Assembly: GCF_014698735.1 (NCBI RefSeq)
Contig: NZ_JACJTQ010000003.1
Span: forward strand, 1-64,000
Reading direction: 5' to 3'
Length of the DNA: 64,000 nt
DNA from: Anabaena catenula FACHB-362
GTDB lineage: Bacteria; Cyanobacteriota; Cyanobacteriia; Cyanobacteriales; Nostocaceae
In this document: positions 18,401-26,690 of the stretch, in pieces
Numbering within the stretch: the first letter of the stretch is position 1
Layout of the letters: each line of letters starts with the position of its first letter
The notes under the pieces: model-generated
Databases searched by the model: none
The model's input: only the letters and a program-made list of their open reading frames with translations
Told to the model about the DNA's origin: nothing
Translations under genes and position numbers: made by a program

Positions 18401-20332
18401 TTACAAAATCGACCTAATTTCCTTCAAATAAACTCTGCTAAAAGCTTCCTCAACGCCCAAAGTGTAATCCTCAATTAACCCCTGTCGCTGAATAGAAACC
18501 TCCTTTTCTTTCTTAATCACGACAATAGAACCATCTAAGACATCTCTTACCAACATCATTTCAGTTTCAGTGGGATTATCTAAAACAACAATATTACTTC
18601 CTTGGTAAAACATTCCCTCTGGTTCCAGAATTGCTTCTGGGTATTCAGCAATGAGTAAGTCAAGTTTGGGATGACGCAACAAACTCTGGACATTGTGATT
18701 GTAATCTTGACTCAAGACTTTTTCGGAACGATTGACAAAAATGCCTTGACGACAAACAGCACCAATTGTCCATTCAGGATGCTGTAAAAGAATGTGATCA
18801 ATTGTTACTTGCAAGTCAGTAAGGTTGATTTGATTAAAAGTAATAATTGGTATTCTGGCATCAATGCTAGATTGAAAAAAGGTTGCCAAAATATGAGCAG
18901 GGACATCAACACTACTACCCACTGCTGGGTTAAGGTGCATCAAAATCCCAGGTGCAGAATTAATTTCTAGAATAGCAAAGTTGCCAGATTTCCAAGATTC
19001 GGAAAGATTTTTAGCAATGATATCAATACCCAGACAAGTGAGCCGAAAATGTTGGGCGATATCTTGTGCCAAGATAATATTGTCATGGTGAATTGGGTTT
19101 GTAGCATTAATGCTCATTCCCCCAGCAGAGAGATTCGCCACTTTACGCAGATAAACAGTGCGATCGCTCTCAACAATACTATCCAATTCTAAACCCTGTT
19201 CCTCTAAAGACAATTCCATCGCTTCATCAATCTGGATCTTACTCATGGGAGAGGTTGGTGTATCCCTCCTTTCCTGTTTACGATTTTCTCGCCTGATTAA
19301 TTCTTTAATAGTTGAGTCTCCATCACCCACAACCGATGCTGGGCGACGTTCTGTAGCGGCGACAAATTTACCATCAACGCACAGTAACCGAAAATCCGTA
19401 CCTGATATGCTTTTCTCGACAATAATCCTGGTTGGCTGTTCATCTGGAATCGCTAACAACGCTCTATTATAAGCAGATTCCAACTCTCTAACATTTTGCA
19501 CCTCAGCAGTAACACCAATTCCTTTGTGACCTACCACAGGCTTAACTGCAACTGGATAGCCAATCTCTTTCGCTACCGCCACAGCTTCTTTTTCGGAGTG
19601 GACGATATCACCTTTGGGAACTGGGAAACCCAAGTTTTGTAAAAAGTCTTTACAGTCATCTTTGCGGGTACTGAATTCTGAATCAAGATGGCTATCACAG
19701 TCAAAAGTCGTTGCGACTCCCCGCACCTGTTTTTTACCAAAGCCATATTGCATTAGTCCTTCTTCCCACAAGTAAAAAGCAGGAATACCCTGTTGGTATG
19801 CAGTTCGCAATAAAGCGTAAACAGTAGGACCCCCATAGACAGAGGCACGAAATGTATTTTGCAAACTTACTAATCTTTCATCGATTGAAAATTCCTCACC
19901 TTGAGTAATAGTTTCAAACCAATCCCAAACTAAGTAAACTACTGATCTAGTTGTCCGTTCATGAAGTGATTGAATGCTAATTCTGGCAAAATTGGGATAT
20001 TGCTTGATGCTCCAAAGATGGAAGTGCAAACCCATGTCTAATTTACCCACTTCAGAGACGACATGAGCAAATAAATCAGCGTAGGAATTATAGGTTTGCT
20101 CTGCTAAGTGGGGATAGCGTTGGCGATGACCACTGGAGGTATCGCTAATAATTGAAACATACTCCTCAATTGCTAGGGGCTGTCGATATTCAGTCAAAGA
20201 AAAATCAAAAACTAGCGCCCCTGTATCTAAATAAGGATTTGGTCCAATATAATACTTTAAATTGAAAATATCGAAAACATCACTTCTTCTAGCATTGATG
20301 CGAATGACATCGGTGCTTTGCTGTTGAACCAT
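18401..20332 (-). CDS. cphA2: CphA2-type cyanophycin synthetase (Mur-ligase part degenerate)
   Basis: 643 residues arranged as an N-terminal CphA domain (1-about 165), an ATP-grasp domain (about 215-490; PVAVKPVVGHKGIGVT, and catalytic E456 and N458 in ILEINSAPG) and a shortened Mur-ligase remnant (490-643). CphA1 enzymes are about 870-900 residues and have a TGTNGKTTT P-loop at the position where this protein reads TFNQINLTD, so the second ATP site is lost. That is the description of CphA2, which polymerises beta-aspartyl-arginine dipeptides instead of free Asp and Arg. A cyanophycinase lies 885 bases away on the other strand, and would supply such dipeptides. Confidence 0.87.
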   Translation of the reverse strand: MVQQQSTDVIRINARRSDVFDIFNLKYYIGPNPYLDTGALVFDFSLTEYRQPLAIEEYVSIISDTSSGHRQRYPHLAEQTYNSYADLFAHVVSEVGKLDMGLHFHLWSIKQYPNFARISIQSLHERTTRSVVYLVWDWFETITQGEEFSIDERLVSLQNTFRASVYGGPTVYALLRTAYQQGIPAFYLWEEGLMQYGFGKKQVRGVATTFDCDSHLDSEFSTRKDDCKDFLQNLGFPVPKGDIVHSEKEAVAVAKEIGYPVAVKPVVGHKGIGVTAEVQNVRELESAYNRALLAIPDEQPTRIIVEKSISGTDFRLLCVDGKFVAATERRPASVVGDGDSTIKELIRRENRKQERRDTPTSPMSKIQIDEAMELSLEEQGLELDSIVESDRTVYLRKVANLSAGGMSINATNPIHHDNIILAQDIAQHFRLTCLGIDIIAKNLSESWKSGNFAILEINSAPGILMHLNPAVGSSVDVPAHILATFFQSSIDARIPIITFNQINLTDLQVTIDHILLQHPEWTIGAVCRQGIFVNRSEKVLSQDYNHNVQSLLRHPKLDLLIAEYPEAILEPEGMFYQGSNIVVLDNPTETEMMLVRDVLDGSIVVIKKEKEVSIQRQGLIEDYTLGVEEAFSRVYLKEIRSIL

Positions 20333-20374
20333 TGATTATTAACCTTTAACTAAATACCCTGAATCTGATTTCTG

Positions 20375-20460
20375 ATATCAATTCACTTCATTAAAGCTAC
20401 AAATGAATCTCCGCATCAGAGCGTCTGTCTATTTGTATAAACCTTAAAGTGAAACAGTAT
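20375..20460 (-). repeat. Dispersed repeat, GTGAATTGATAT family, inverted full copy
   Basis: On the minus strand it reads CTGTTTCACTTTAAGGTTTA ... GAGATTCATTTGTAGCTTTA ... GTGAATTGATA, matching the copy at 17017-17103. It starts 43 bases upstream of the cphA2 start codon, so it may carry or separate that gene's promoter. The rest of the spacer to 20820 shows no clear feature. Confidence 0.78.
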
Positions 20461-20820
20461 GAGTTAAGTACCCCTGTAAAATTAATTGAACATTTGTTAA
20501 TTCTGCATCCTAGATTAGCTCAGGCAAAGAGGCAAAAAAGACCTGTGAATAATTTAGACTAACTACTTATGTTTAGCCAAACTGATTAAGTATTAAGTCC
20601 GAATTCAATAACTCAGCATATCCCAATGATCTAAAATTTGCTCCTATCTCAGGACATAACTTCGACTGAATTACTGATTCCGTCGGAGACAGGTGAAGCT
20701 TGAGTGTGATCGCATTCAACGTCTTTTGGATAAAATAAATAAAAAATCTAACCTAGGAAAGGTGCAATATGTTCGCCAGATATCTATAACTCTAAAAGGG
20801 CGTTTAGGGTACAGTCAAGC

Positions 20821-21024
20821 ATGAATAACACACAAGCTAGTCTGAGAGATGAAGTTCGGCAACTTGCGGAGGAAGCATTTCACAACAAGTTGATTTCAGG
20901 ATATGGAGATGGACCGGATATCAATGAGTACCAAATTGTCTACCAAGGGAAACCCAGGCATATCTCACTTGCACAAGCACGTCTTTTCTTAATTGACTTA
21001 CTTTATAGGAGTAGAGTTCAGTAG
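20821..21024 (+). CDS. Small hypothetical protein, 67 residues
   Basis: No family is recognised with certainty. The protein is short, charged and mixed helical (LRDEVRQLAEEAFHNKLISG, then GYGDGPDINEYQIVYQGKPR and a Leu-rich C-terminal helix). It has no signal or membrane segment. It lies between cphA2 and cphB, pointing toward cphB with a 192-base gap. Good amphipathic pattern and cyanobacterial-like codon use support it as real; a link to cyanophycin is only positional. Confidence 0.5.
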   Translation: MNNTQASLRDEVRQLAEEAFHNKLISGYGDGPDINEYQIVYQGKPRHISLAQARLFLIDLLYRSRVQ

Positions 21025-21216
21025 AGATTGAATAAGCTGCGAGAAATAATAGCATCCACCAACTATTTTGCAGAATGGAAAATTGCTATTGATTTATTAA
21101 CGGTTATGACTAACAACTAAATACATTTTTATGGCTCTGCAATCTATCAAATGGATGATTCCTTACTTGTAATGTCATGTTTTAGTGAAAATAAATAACA
21201 AAAACAAGGAACCATC

Positions 21217-22071
21217 ATGACTGACATTCATAGCAAAAGGCAGCTAGTAATTATTGGCGGAGCCGAAGAAAAAGATGGAGATACCCCAATCTTGCGTGAG
21301 TTTGTGCGCCGTTCTGGTGGGACAAAGGCACACATAGTAATTATGACGGCGGCAACAGAACTACCACGAGAAGCCGGAGAAAATTATATTAGAGTTTTTG
21401 AGCGTCTGGGAGCCGAACACGTTCGCATTCTTGATACAGAAACTCGTGAAGATGCATCTTCATCTACAGCATTAGAAGCAATTAGTAACGCCACAGGTGT
21501 ATTTTTTACTGGCGGAGATCAAGCTCGCATCACCAGTATTCTCAAAGACACAGAAATTGATGCAGCGATTCACAAACGTTACTCTGAAGGCATAGTCATA
21601 GGTGGAACCAGTGCAGGTGCTGCTGTCATGCCAGATCAAATGATAGTCGAAGGTGATTCTCAGACTAATGCCCGGATTGAAGTGGTGGAAATGGGGCCTG
21701 GTCTTGGTTTTTTACCAGGGGTAGTGATTGATCAGCATTTTTCTCAGCGCGGACGGTTAGGACGCTTAATTTCTGCTTTAGTGCAACAGCCTGTGGCCTT
21801 GGGATTTGGCATTGATGAAAATACAGCTATGGTAGTAACTGATACCCAGATTGAAGTTATTGGCGAAGGTGCAGTTACGATTGTAGATGAATCAGAAGCT
21901 ACGTATAATAATCTGGATCAAATTTTGAAGGATGAGCCTTTGGCAATTGTCGGCGCGAAGCTACATATTTTGCCACATGGATATAAATTTGACCTAAAAA
22001 CACGTCAACCTATCATAGATCATCCCTCAGCGGCAAATGTGTCTGTACCAGTGGCTACAACCGGAAGCTAA
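21217..22071 (+). CDS. cphB: Cyanophycinase
   Basis: This serine-type exopeptidase releases beta-aspartyl-arginine dipeptides from cyanophycin granules. The 284-residue sequence contains the nucleophile S132 in GGTSAGAA, H174 in IDQHFSQRGRLGRL and E201 in GIDENTA, which coincide in number with the triad of the Synechocystis enzyme. The GGAEEKDGDTPILREFV N-terminus is typical. An AAGGA Shine-Dalgarno-like stretch lies about eight bases upstream of the ATG. Dipeptides can be cleaved further by isoaspartyl dipeptidase or re-used by CphA2, encoded divergently nearby. No cphA1 is in the window. Confidence 0.95.
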   Translation: MTDIHSKRQLVIIGGAEEKDGDTPILREFVRRSGGTKAHIVIMTAATELPREAGENYIRVFERLGAEHVRILDTETREDASSSTALEAISNATGVFFTGGDQARITSILKDTEIDAAIHKRYSEGIVIGGTSAGAAVMPDQMIVEGDSQTNARIEVVEMGPGLGFLPGVVIDQHFSQRGRLGRLISALVQQPVALGFGIDENTAMVVTDTQIEVIGEGAVTIVDESEATYNNLDQILKDEPLAIVGAKLHILPHGYKFDLKTRQPIIDHPSAANVSVPVATTGS

Positions 22072-22314
22072 CTTTTTGGGAAATTAGAAATTATAGTTTC
22101 ATTAGATCACAAAATTATTTGTTTAGGGAACTCCAAAAAATAAATTATCCAAGTTCTGCAATCAAAACGACCTTTCCTCCCCTTGCTCCCTGCAACAAAT
22201 CCCTCCTGCCTCTTGGTTGACAAGGCGACAATGCTAATTCGCCGCACAGCTTAGAGGTTGTGATATCATGGGAGACTGCTGAAGACATTAGAAAAAATAG
22301 AAATTGAATTAATC

Positions 22315-22584
22315 ATGGCTCTGACGCAACAGCGCAAACAAGAACTAATTTCTGGCTTCCAAGTTCACGAAACCGATACTGGTTCAGCCGATGTCCAAAT
22401 CGCTATGTTAACTGACCGCATTAACCGCCTCAGTGAACACCTCCAAGCTAATAAAAAAGACCATTCTTCCCGTCGGGGTTTATTAAAGATGATTGGTCAA
22501 CGTAAGCGCCTTCTATCCTATATCCAACAGGACAGTCGGGAAAAGTATCAAGCATTGATTGGTCGCCTTGGTATTCGTGGTTAG
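22315..22584 (+). CDS. rpsO: 30S ribosomal protein S15
   Basis: 89 residues covering the full S15 family, with [39 protein letters not shown] and [16 protein letters not shown]. The protein binds the central domain of 16S rRNA early in 30S assembly. A PAM68-like gene begins 12 bases after its stop codon, so the two are co-transcribed; this neighbourhood is conserved in cyanobacteria. Confidence 0.97.
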   Translation: MALTQQRKQELISGFQVHETDTGSADVQIAMLTDRINRLSEHLQANKKDHSSRRGLLKMIGQRKRLLSYIQQDSREKYQALIGRLGIRG

Positions 22585-22596
22585 GAACTACTGCTT

Positions 22597-23103
22597 ATGC
22601 CTGGTGAAGAATCAGAACGCAGTCGTTTACCCTTTGAGCCAAACAAAAAGCGTCAAAAACCCGCTAAAGCTACCGCTAAAACTCCTCCAAAAACTGCCCC
22701 TAAAACTAACAGTCAACCCATAGTCAAGTCACAAGAATCTAGTAAACAGCCGCAAAAGCCCCAAACCTTCACTAAAGAAGAAATGGCGATTCCTGAAGTC
22801 GTCAGCCAGCGGATGATTCGCCGAGTTGCTGCTTTTTGCGGTATACCCACAGCATTGGGTATTACCACTCTAGTTGTCAGCTATCTGCTGATCACATTTG
22901 CTGATATCCAACTTCCTCCTATTGCCGTGTTATTGGTGAACATGGGATTATTTGGTTTAGGGGTGCTGGGAATAACCTATGGTGTTCTTTCCGCTTCTTG
23001 GGATGAAGAAAGACCTGGAACTTTACTAGGATTGGGTGAGTTGGGCATTAATTGGGGACGGATGACCGAAGTTTGGCGCGAAACTCGAAACAAGAACGTC
23101 TGA
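22597..23103 (+). CDS. PAM68-like photosystem II assembly protein (DUF3464)
   Basis: The 168-residue membrane protein has a long basic, Pro/Lys/Gln-rich N-terminus (1-66), then two transmembrane helices (about 84-107 and 114-133) and a conserved C-terminal stretch SASWDEERPGTLLGLGELG. This is the layout of PAM68, which assists photosystem II assembly and chlorophyll insertion in plants and cyanobacteria. It follows rpsO by 12 bases. Identification rests on the helix pair and the SWDxERPG motif. Confidence 0.85.
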   Translation: MPGEESERSRLPFEPNKKRQKPAKATAKTPPKTAPKTNSQPIVKSQESSKQPQKPQTFTKEEMAIPEVVSQRMIRRVAAFCGIPTALGITTLVVSYLLITFADIQLPPIAVLLVNMGLFGLGVLGITYGVLSASWDEERPGTLLGLGELGINWGRMTEVWRETRNKNV

Positions 23104-23124
23104 TCATTAGCGCTCAGGTATTTA

Positions 23125-23229
23125 TATAGCAGGTGACAGGGAAGAGGTGACAGGTGACAGTCTGAAAAGTCTTTTGATCTCTAGGTTTTATAATCAGTTG
23201 GTGTCCTAACCGCCCTGTCTGTTGCTATA
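23125..23229 (+). repeat. TATAGC-bounded element with heptamer array, copy 1
   Basis: The unit starts TATAGCAGGTGACAGG and ends GTTGCTATA. It holds two to three degenerate AGGTGAC heptamers followed by the shared tail TAATCAGTTGGTGTCCTAAC and CGCCCTGTC. Related copies: 29292-29396, 37448-37580 and 60947-61051. Confidence 0.82.
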
Positions 23230-23237
23230 TAACTGCG

Positions 23238-23335
23238 ATATTGGGTAGATTTTTAAGCTTGAATGTTGAAGTTGAAATTTTATCTCTTCAACATCAATTT
23301 TCAAAAAATTATAATTTCTTATTTATACCCAATAT
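23238..23335. repeat. 98-bp inverted-repeat element
   Basis: ATATTGGGTA (23238-23247) is the exact complement of TACCCAATAT (23326-23335). A second nested pair, TGTTGAAG (23264-23271) and CTTCAACA (23286-23293), lies inside. It begins nine bases after the previous element, in the long leader of the second DAHP synthase gene. Confidence 0.7.
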
Positions 23336-23599
23336 TCAGAAAAAGTACTGGGCGCTACATTTTTTTTGATATTTGATCTGTTAATTAATAAGTATTAAAT
23401 CCTAGGTAAGGTGATAGCTTTTTTCAGATGAAGCTGCATAGAATCAGATTTCCAGGACACCAACCGCAGATGTAGACTCGCTTTGGGTGGCTTCTTAAAT
23501 AGTATAATTCTTTGCAACCTCACATTAAATCGCTATTACACCCCGATCTGTTTAAGATCAGAAACAATAAAAGTTACTCACATAGACAGGAATTTTAAC

Positions 23600-24658
23600 A
23601 TGATTGTTGTGATGAAAGTGGGTTCCCCACAGGAAGAGATAGACCGCCTGAGCGAGGAACTAAGTAGCTGGGGATTAACACCAGAAAAAATCATTGGACA
23701 GCATAAAGTAGTAATTGGTCTAGTCGGTGAGACAGCTAACTTAGACCCTTTACAAATTCAGGAAGCCAGTCCATGGATTGAGCAAGTGTTGCGGGTGGAA
23801 GTACCCTACAAACGAGTTAGCCGCCAATTCCGTCACGGTCAAGCTTCTGAGGTAGTGGTTAACACTCCTGATGGGGCTGTTGTGTTTAGCGAACATCATC
23901 CATTGGTGGTAGTCGCTGGGCCATGTTCGGTGGAAAATGAGGAAATGATTGTCGAGACAGCGCGGCGTGTAAAAGCTGCTGGGGCTAAGTTTTTACGTGG
24001 TGGTGCATACAAACCCCGAACTTCACCTTACGCTTTTCAAGGTCATGGTGAAAGTGCTTTGGAATTGTTGGCTAAAGCGCGGGAAGTGAGTGGACTCGGC
24101 ATTATTACCGAAGTTATGGATACAGAAGACTTAGAGAAAATTGGGGAAGTTGCGGATGTGATTCAAGTCGGGGCGAGAAATATGCAAAATTTCTCGATGC
24201 TGAAAAAAGTTGGGGCGCAACCAAAACCAGTTCTTTTAAAACGAGGTATGGCGGCGACGATTGAAGACTGGTTAATGGCGGCTGAGTATATTTTGGCTGC
24301 GGGTAATCCTAATGTGATTTTGTGTGAACGGGGAATTAGAACTTTTGACCGTCAGTACACTCGCAATACTTTGGATTTGTCAGTTGTGCCTGTGTTGCGG
24401 AAACTGACCCATTTACCGATGATGATTGACCCTAGTCATGGTGTGGGTTGGTCTGAGTTTGTACCTTCTATGGCAATGGCGGCGATCGCAGCTGGTACCG
24501 ATTCCCTGATGATAGAAGTTCATCCCAACCCCGCCAAAGCTTTATCTGATGGCCCCCAATCTTTAACACCAGACCGTTTTGATAAGTTGATGTCAGAATT
24601 GGCAGTCATTGGTAAAGCTGTGGGTCGTTGGCAACAACCGGCACCTGTAGCAGTATAA
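23600..24658 (+). CDS. aroF: 3-deoxy-7-phosphoheptulonate synthase (class I-beta, AroF type)
   Basis: A 352-residue DAHP synthase of the KDO8P-synthase-like subfamily. An N-terminal ferredoxin-like regulatory region (1-about 90) begins MIVVMKVGSPQEEIDRLSEE, as in Thermotoga-type enzymes, and the TIM barrel follows with AGPCSVENEEMI, LRGGAYKPRTSPYAFQG, QVGARNMQNF, LLKRGM and IDPSHGVG. The frame is open 117 bases further upstream, but ATG 23600 gives the conserved N-terminus and has AGGA about nine bases before it. Together with the AroFGH-type enzyme at 17280-18320, the strain has two differently regulated entries into the shikimate pathway. Confidence 0.93.
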   Translation: MIVVMKVGSPQEEIDRLSEELSSWGLTPEKIIGQHKVVIGLVGETANLDPLQIQEASPWIEQVLRVEVPYKRVSRQFRHGQASEVVVNTPDGAVVFSEHHPLVVVAGPCSVENEEMIVETARRVKAAGAKFLRGGAYKPRTSPYAFQGHGESALELLAKAREVSGLGIITEVMDTEDLEKIGEVADVIQVGARNMQNFSMLKKVGAQPKPVLLKRGMAATIEDWLMAAEYILAAGNPNVILCERGIRTFDRQYTRNTLDLSVVPVLRKLTHLPMMIDPSHGVGWSEFVPSMAMAAIAAGTDSLMIEVHPNPAKALSDGPQSLTPDRFDKLMSELAVIGKAVGRWQQPAPVAV

Positions 24659-24811
24659 AACTATAGCAGGTGACAGGTGGCAGGTGACAGGGTTGAAAGA
24701 AAACTAATTCGTAATTTGTAACCATCATCCGAATTAAGTTGGCGGTAGCCTGCCGTAGGAATGATTACAAATTCGTATCACTAGCCAGACCGGAGGCATT
24801 ATTACGAATAA

Positions 24812-24959
24812 TATAGGAACTATAAATGATATCTGATAGCTTGCGTGGCGTAGCCATAAAATTTTAAGTCTCGTAGGGTGGGCATTGCCCACCGCAGCAA
24901 TGGTTTGTAAGGCATAGCCCTACCTACGTATATTTCAAAAATCAAATATTATTCCTATA
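24812..24959 (+). repeat. Small inverted-repeat element, family R1, copy 2
   Basis: 148 bp bounded by TATAGGAAC and ATTCCTATA. The inside reads GATAGCTTGCGTGGCGTAGC ... GTGGGCATTGCCCACC ... GGCATAGCCCTACCTACG. It is nearly identical to 42568-42715, and an inverted shorter copy is at 9036-9154. It directly precedes an R2 element. Confidence 0.88.
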
Positions 24960-25060
24960 TCAAGTCCGGCTAATTACTTATGAAAAAAAACTCTCCGCGT
25001 AAGAGCGTCTCACCATCTCCGCGTCAGTCCTAATGATAAGTCTTTAACCGGACACGATAT
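24957..25060. repeat. Small inverted-repeat element, family R2, copy 2
   Basis: ATATCAAGTCCGGCTAATTA on the left is complementary, with mismatches, to the right end CTTTAACCGGACACGATAT. The middle holds CTCCGCGTAAGAGCGTCTC. The last base of the element is the first base of the lipoprotein stop codon (25060-25062). Confidence 0.8.
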
Positions 25061-25932
25061 TACCTTCTTCTGCTACCAAATCCAGAAGAACGGCGACTCG
25101 AAGAACGTCCACCACTACCAAAACCACTACCAGAATTGCGTCGAGTAGAGCTAGAGTTACCAGAAGGACGGAGGGTACTGCCACCAAAACCAGAACCAGT
25201 AGCTCTACCTGTAGTTGTGCGTGGTGTCGTGCGAGTAGAGTTTCCAGATGACCTTCTAATTGACCCTGTGGTGCGGAAAGCAGTGCGATTTCTTACGGCT
25301 GCGGGTGGTTGATTGTAGCGAGTACGGTAGCTGGAAACTGCTTGGTCATAAGTAGAACCATATCCACCATAGCCATTCATAATCCCACCTGACTGATAAA
25401 CGGGAGGTACATAGTACTGAGGTCTAAATAATAGACTACCAATGGCTTGACCTGCCACGTTACCAGCCAAAGAAGCGGCAAAAGGTGTCCAGAAGTTAGA
25501 TTCTTGACGAACAACAACTGTTTCTTTTTGTCCAGTTTGGGGATTAGTTTTGGTTTCAGTAACGTTATGGACGTACTCAATTTTAAAATCTTCTGTCAGG
25601 TATAAAGCTGGCTGTCCATTTTCTACCTTCAAGTAAGTTTTTTTACCCGCTTTGATTTCTTCATCTGTCAGCCGTGCCATTTGTAACTTTTCGGTGGCAA
25701 ATGTTGGAGGCTGACTATTGAGTAAAAACAGCGTATACTCGCCATTACCATCGTTGTAGGTGGCTTGCTGTACTGGATACTGTCCATCACTTATTTTTGT
25801 GGGGGTAGCAGTTTGGCTCACATTGTTATTGGAAGATGTAGTTTCGTTTCCTCCCCCACAGGCGACAGTTGTCAAGCACAAACTCAAGGCTAGAAAAACG
25901 ACTGTAAATTTACGTGCTATGGTCATGATCAT
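25060..25932 (-). CDS. Putative lipoprotein with Ser/Arg/Gly-rich tail
   Basis: A 290-residue protein of unknown function. Residues 1-25 form a lipoprotein signal with the lipobox LTTVAC followed by GGG, so the mature protein should be lipid-anchored. Residues 45-150 look folded and contain GEYTLFLLNSQPPTFATEKL. A glycine-rich hydrophobic segment (about 155-172) resembles a glycine-zipper. The last 90 residues are low complexity, alternating SGFG, RRSS and TTR units, and strongly basic. AGGA about ten bases before the first ATG supports the chosen start. Its stop codon touches a repeat element. Confidence 0.72.
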   Translation of the reverse strand: MIMTIARKFTVVFLALSLCLTTVACGGGNETTSSNNNVSQTATPTKISDGQYPVQQATYNDGNGEYTLFLLNSQPPTFATEKLQMARLTDEEIKAGKKTYLKVENGQPALYLTEDFKIEYVHNVTETKTNPQTGQKETVVVRQESNFWTPFAASLAGNVAGQAIGSLLFRPQYYVPPVYQSGGIMNGYGGYGSTYDQAVSSYRTRYNQPPAAVRNRTAFRTTGSIRRSSGNSTRTTPRTTTGRATGSGFGGSTLRPSGNSSSTRRNSGSGFGSGGRSSSRRSSGFGSRRR

Positions 25933-25988
25933 TGTGTGATTTTCCTAAAGTGATCGATGCGGGTGGTAATTATAGACTAACTAACAAA

Positions 25989-26582
25989 TTACAAAGGAAT
26001 CAATTCCGGAAAATACTGCAACAACTGATCGTTAGTCAGTTCGTCACCTAACTGGGCTGGTGAAAAATGCACTTGGATGGCTCGGAGTTTATGTTTGTAG
26101 TGCAGATTGATTAAAGCTTTAAAGCCTTCCTTCAGCGCCTGGATGTTAGAAAGATCTGCTTCTAATTCTGGTACTTCTCCTTCATAAGCCACTGTCAGCA
26201 TGACTACTACGTTGCGGGTGACAGGGATAGATAAAGGTTCATCGAAACGGGAAGCTGTACTAAAATCTGGTTCACTGAGATATCTTTGGGCGGAGTCAGT
26301 AAATAATTCATTGACATAATCTCCCGCTTCGCCTTCACTCCAAAATACATCGCCTTCATTAGCGGCTGAAGTCCAGTATTCATCATATTGGAGTAGGCTT
26401 TGACAGATTGAGACTAATTCTTCTCCCAAAACTTCCAAATCACCATCAGCATCAATTGCTGCTCGTGCAGCGCGATTGAGGACACCCAATATCGGCGCTA
26501 CTTCGCCCCCGTTTAAATGCAGGAATAGACGACAGACGACATAGCGTGTTTTACCCATCATCCGATTAAAGCCATCGCGCAT
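25989..26582 (-). CDS. DUF1517 family protein
   Basis: A 197-residue soluble protein, conserved in cyanobacteria but without known function. It begins with TRYVVCRLFLHLNGGEVAPIL and has the pattern GVLNRAARAAIDADGDLEVLGEELVSICQSLLQ, and the C-terminal half contains VVVMLTVAYEGEVPELE followed by VHFSPAQLGDELTNDQLL. No catalytic residues stand out. It lies 56 bases upstream of the lipoprotein gene on the same strand, so the two may form one transcript. The family name is from memory of the conserved text. Confidence 0.65.
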   Translation of the reverse strand: MRDGFNRMMGKTRYVVCRLFLHLNGGEVAPILGVLNRAARAAIDADGDLEVLGEELVSICQSLLQYDEYWTSAANEGDVFWSEGEAGDYVNELFTDSAQRYLSEPDFSTASRFDEPLSIPVTRNVVVMLTVAYEGEVPELEADLSNIQALKEGFKALINLHYKHKLRAIQVHFSPAQLGDELTNDQLLQYFPELIPL

Positions 26583-26690
26583 TGTTTGACTCCCACAATG
26601 TATTATTTATACTAATTTAGCCTGAAGATTATAGAATCCATGAATGCATCTGTATTTATCTGCGTTTATCTGAAAACAGGTATTACTGGA

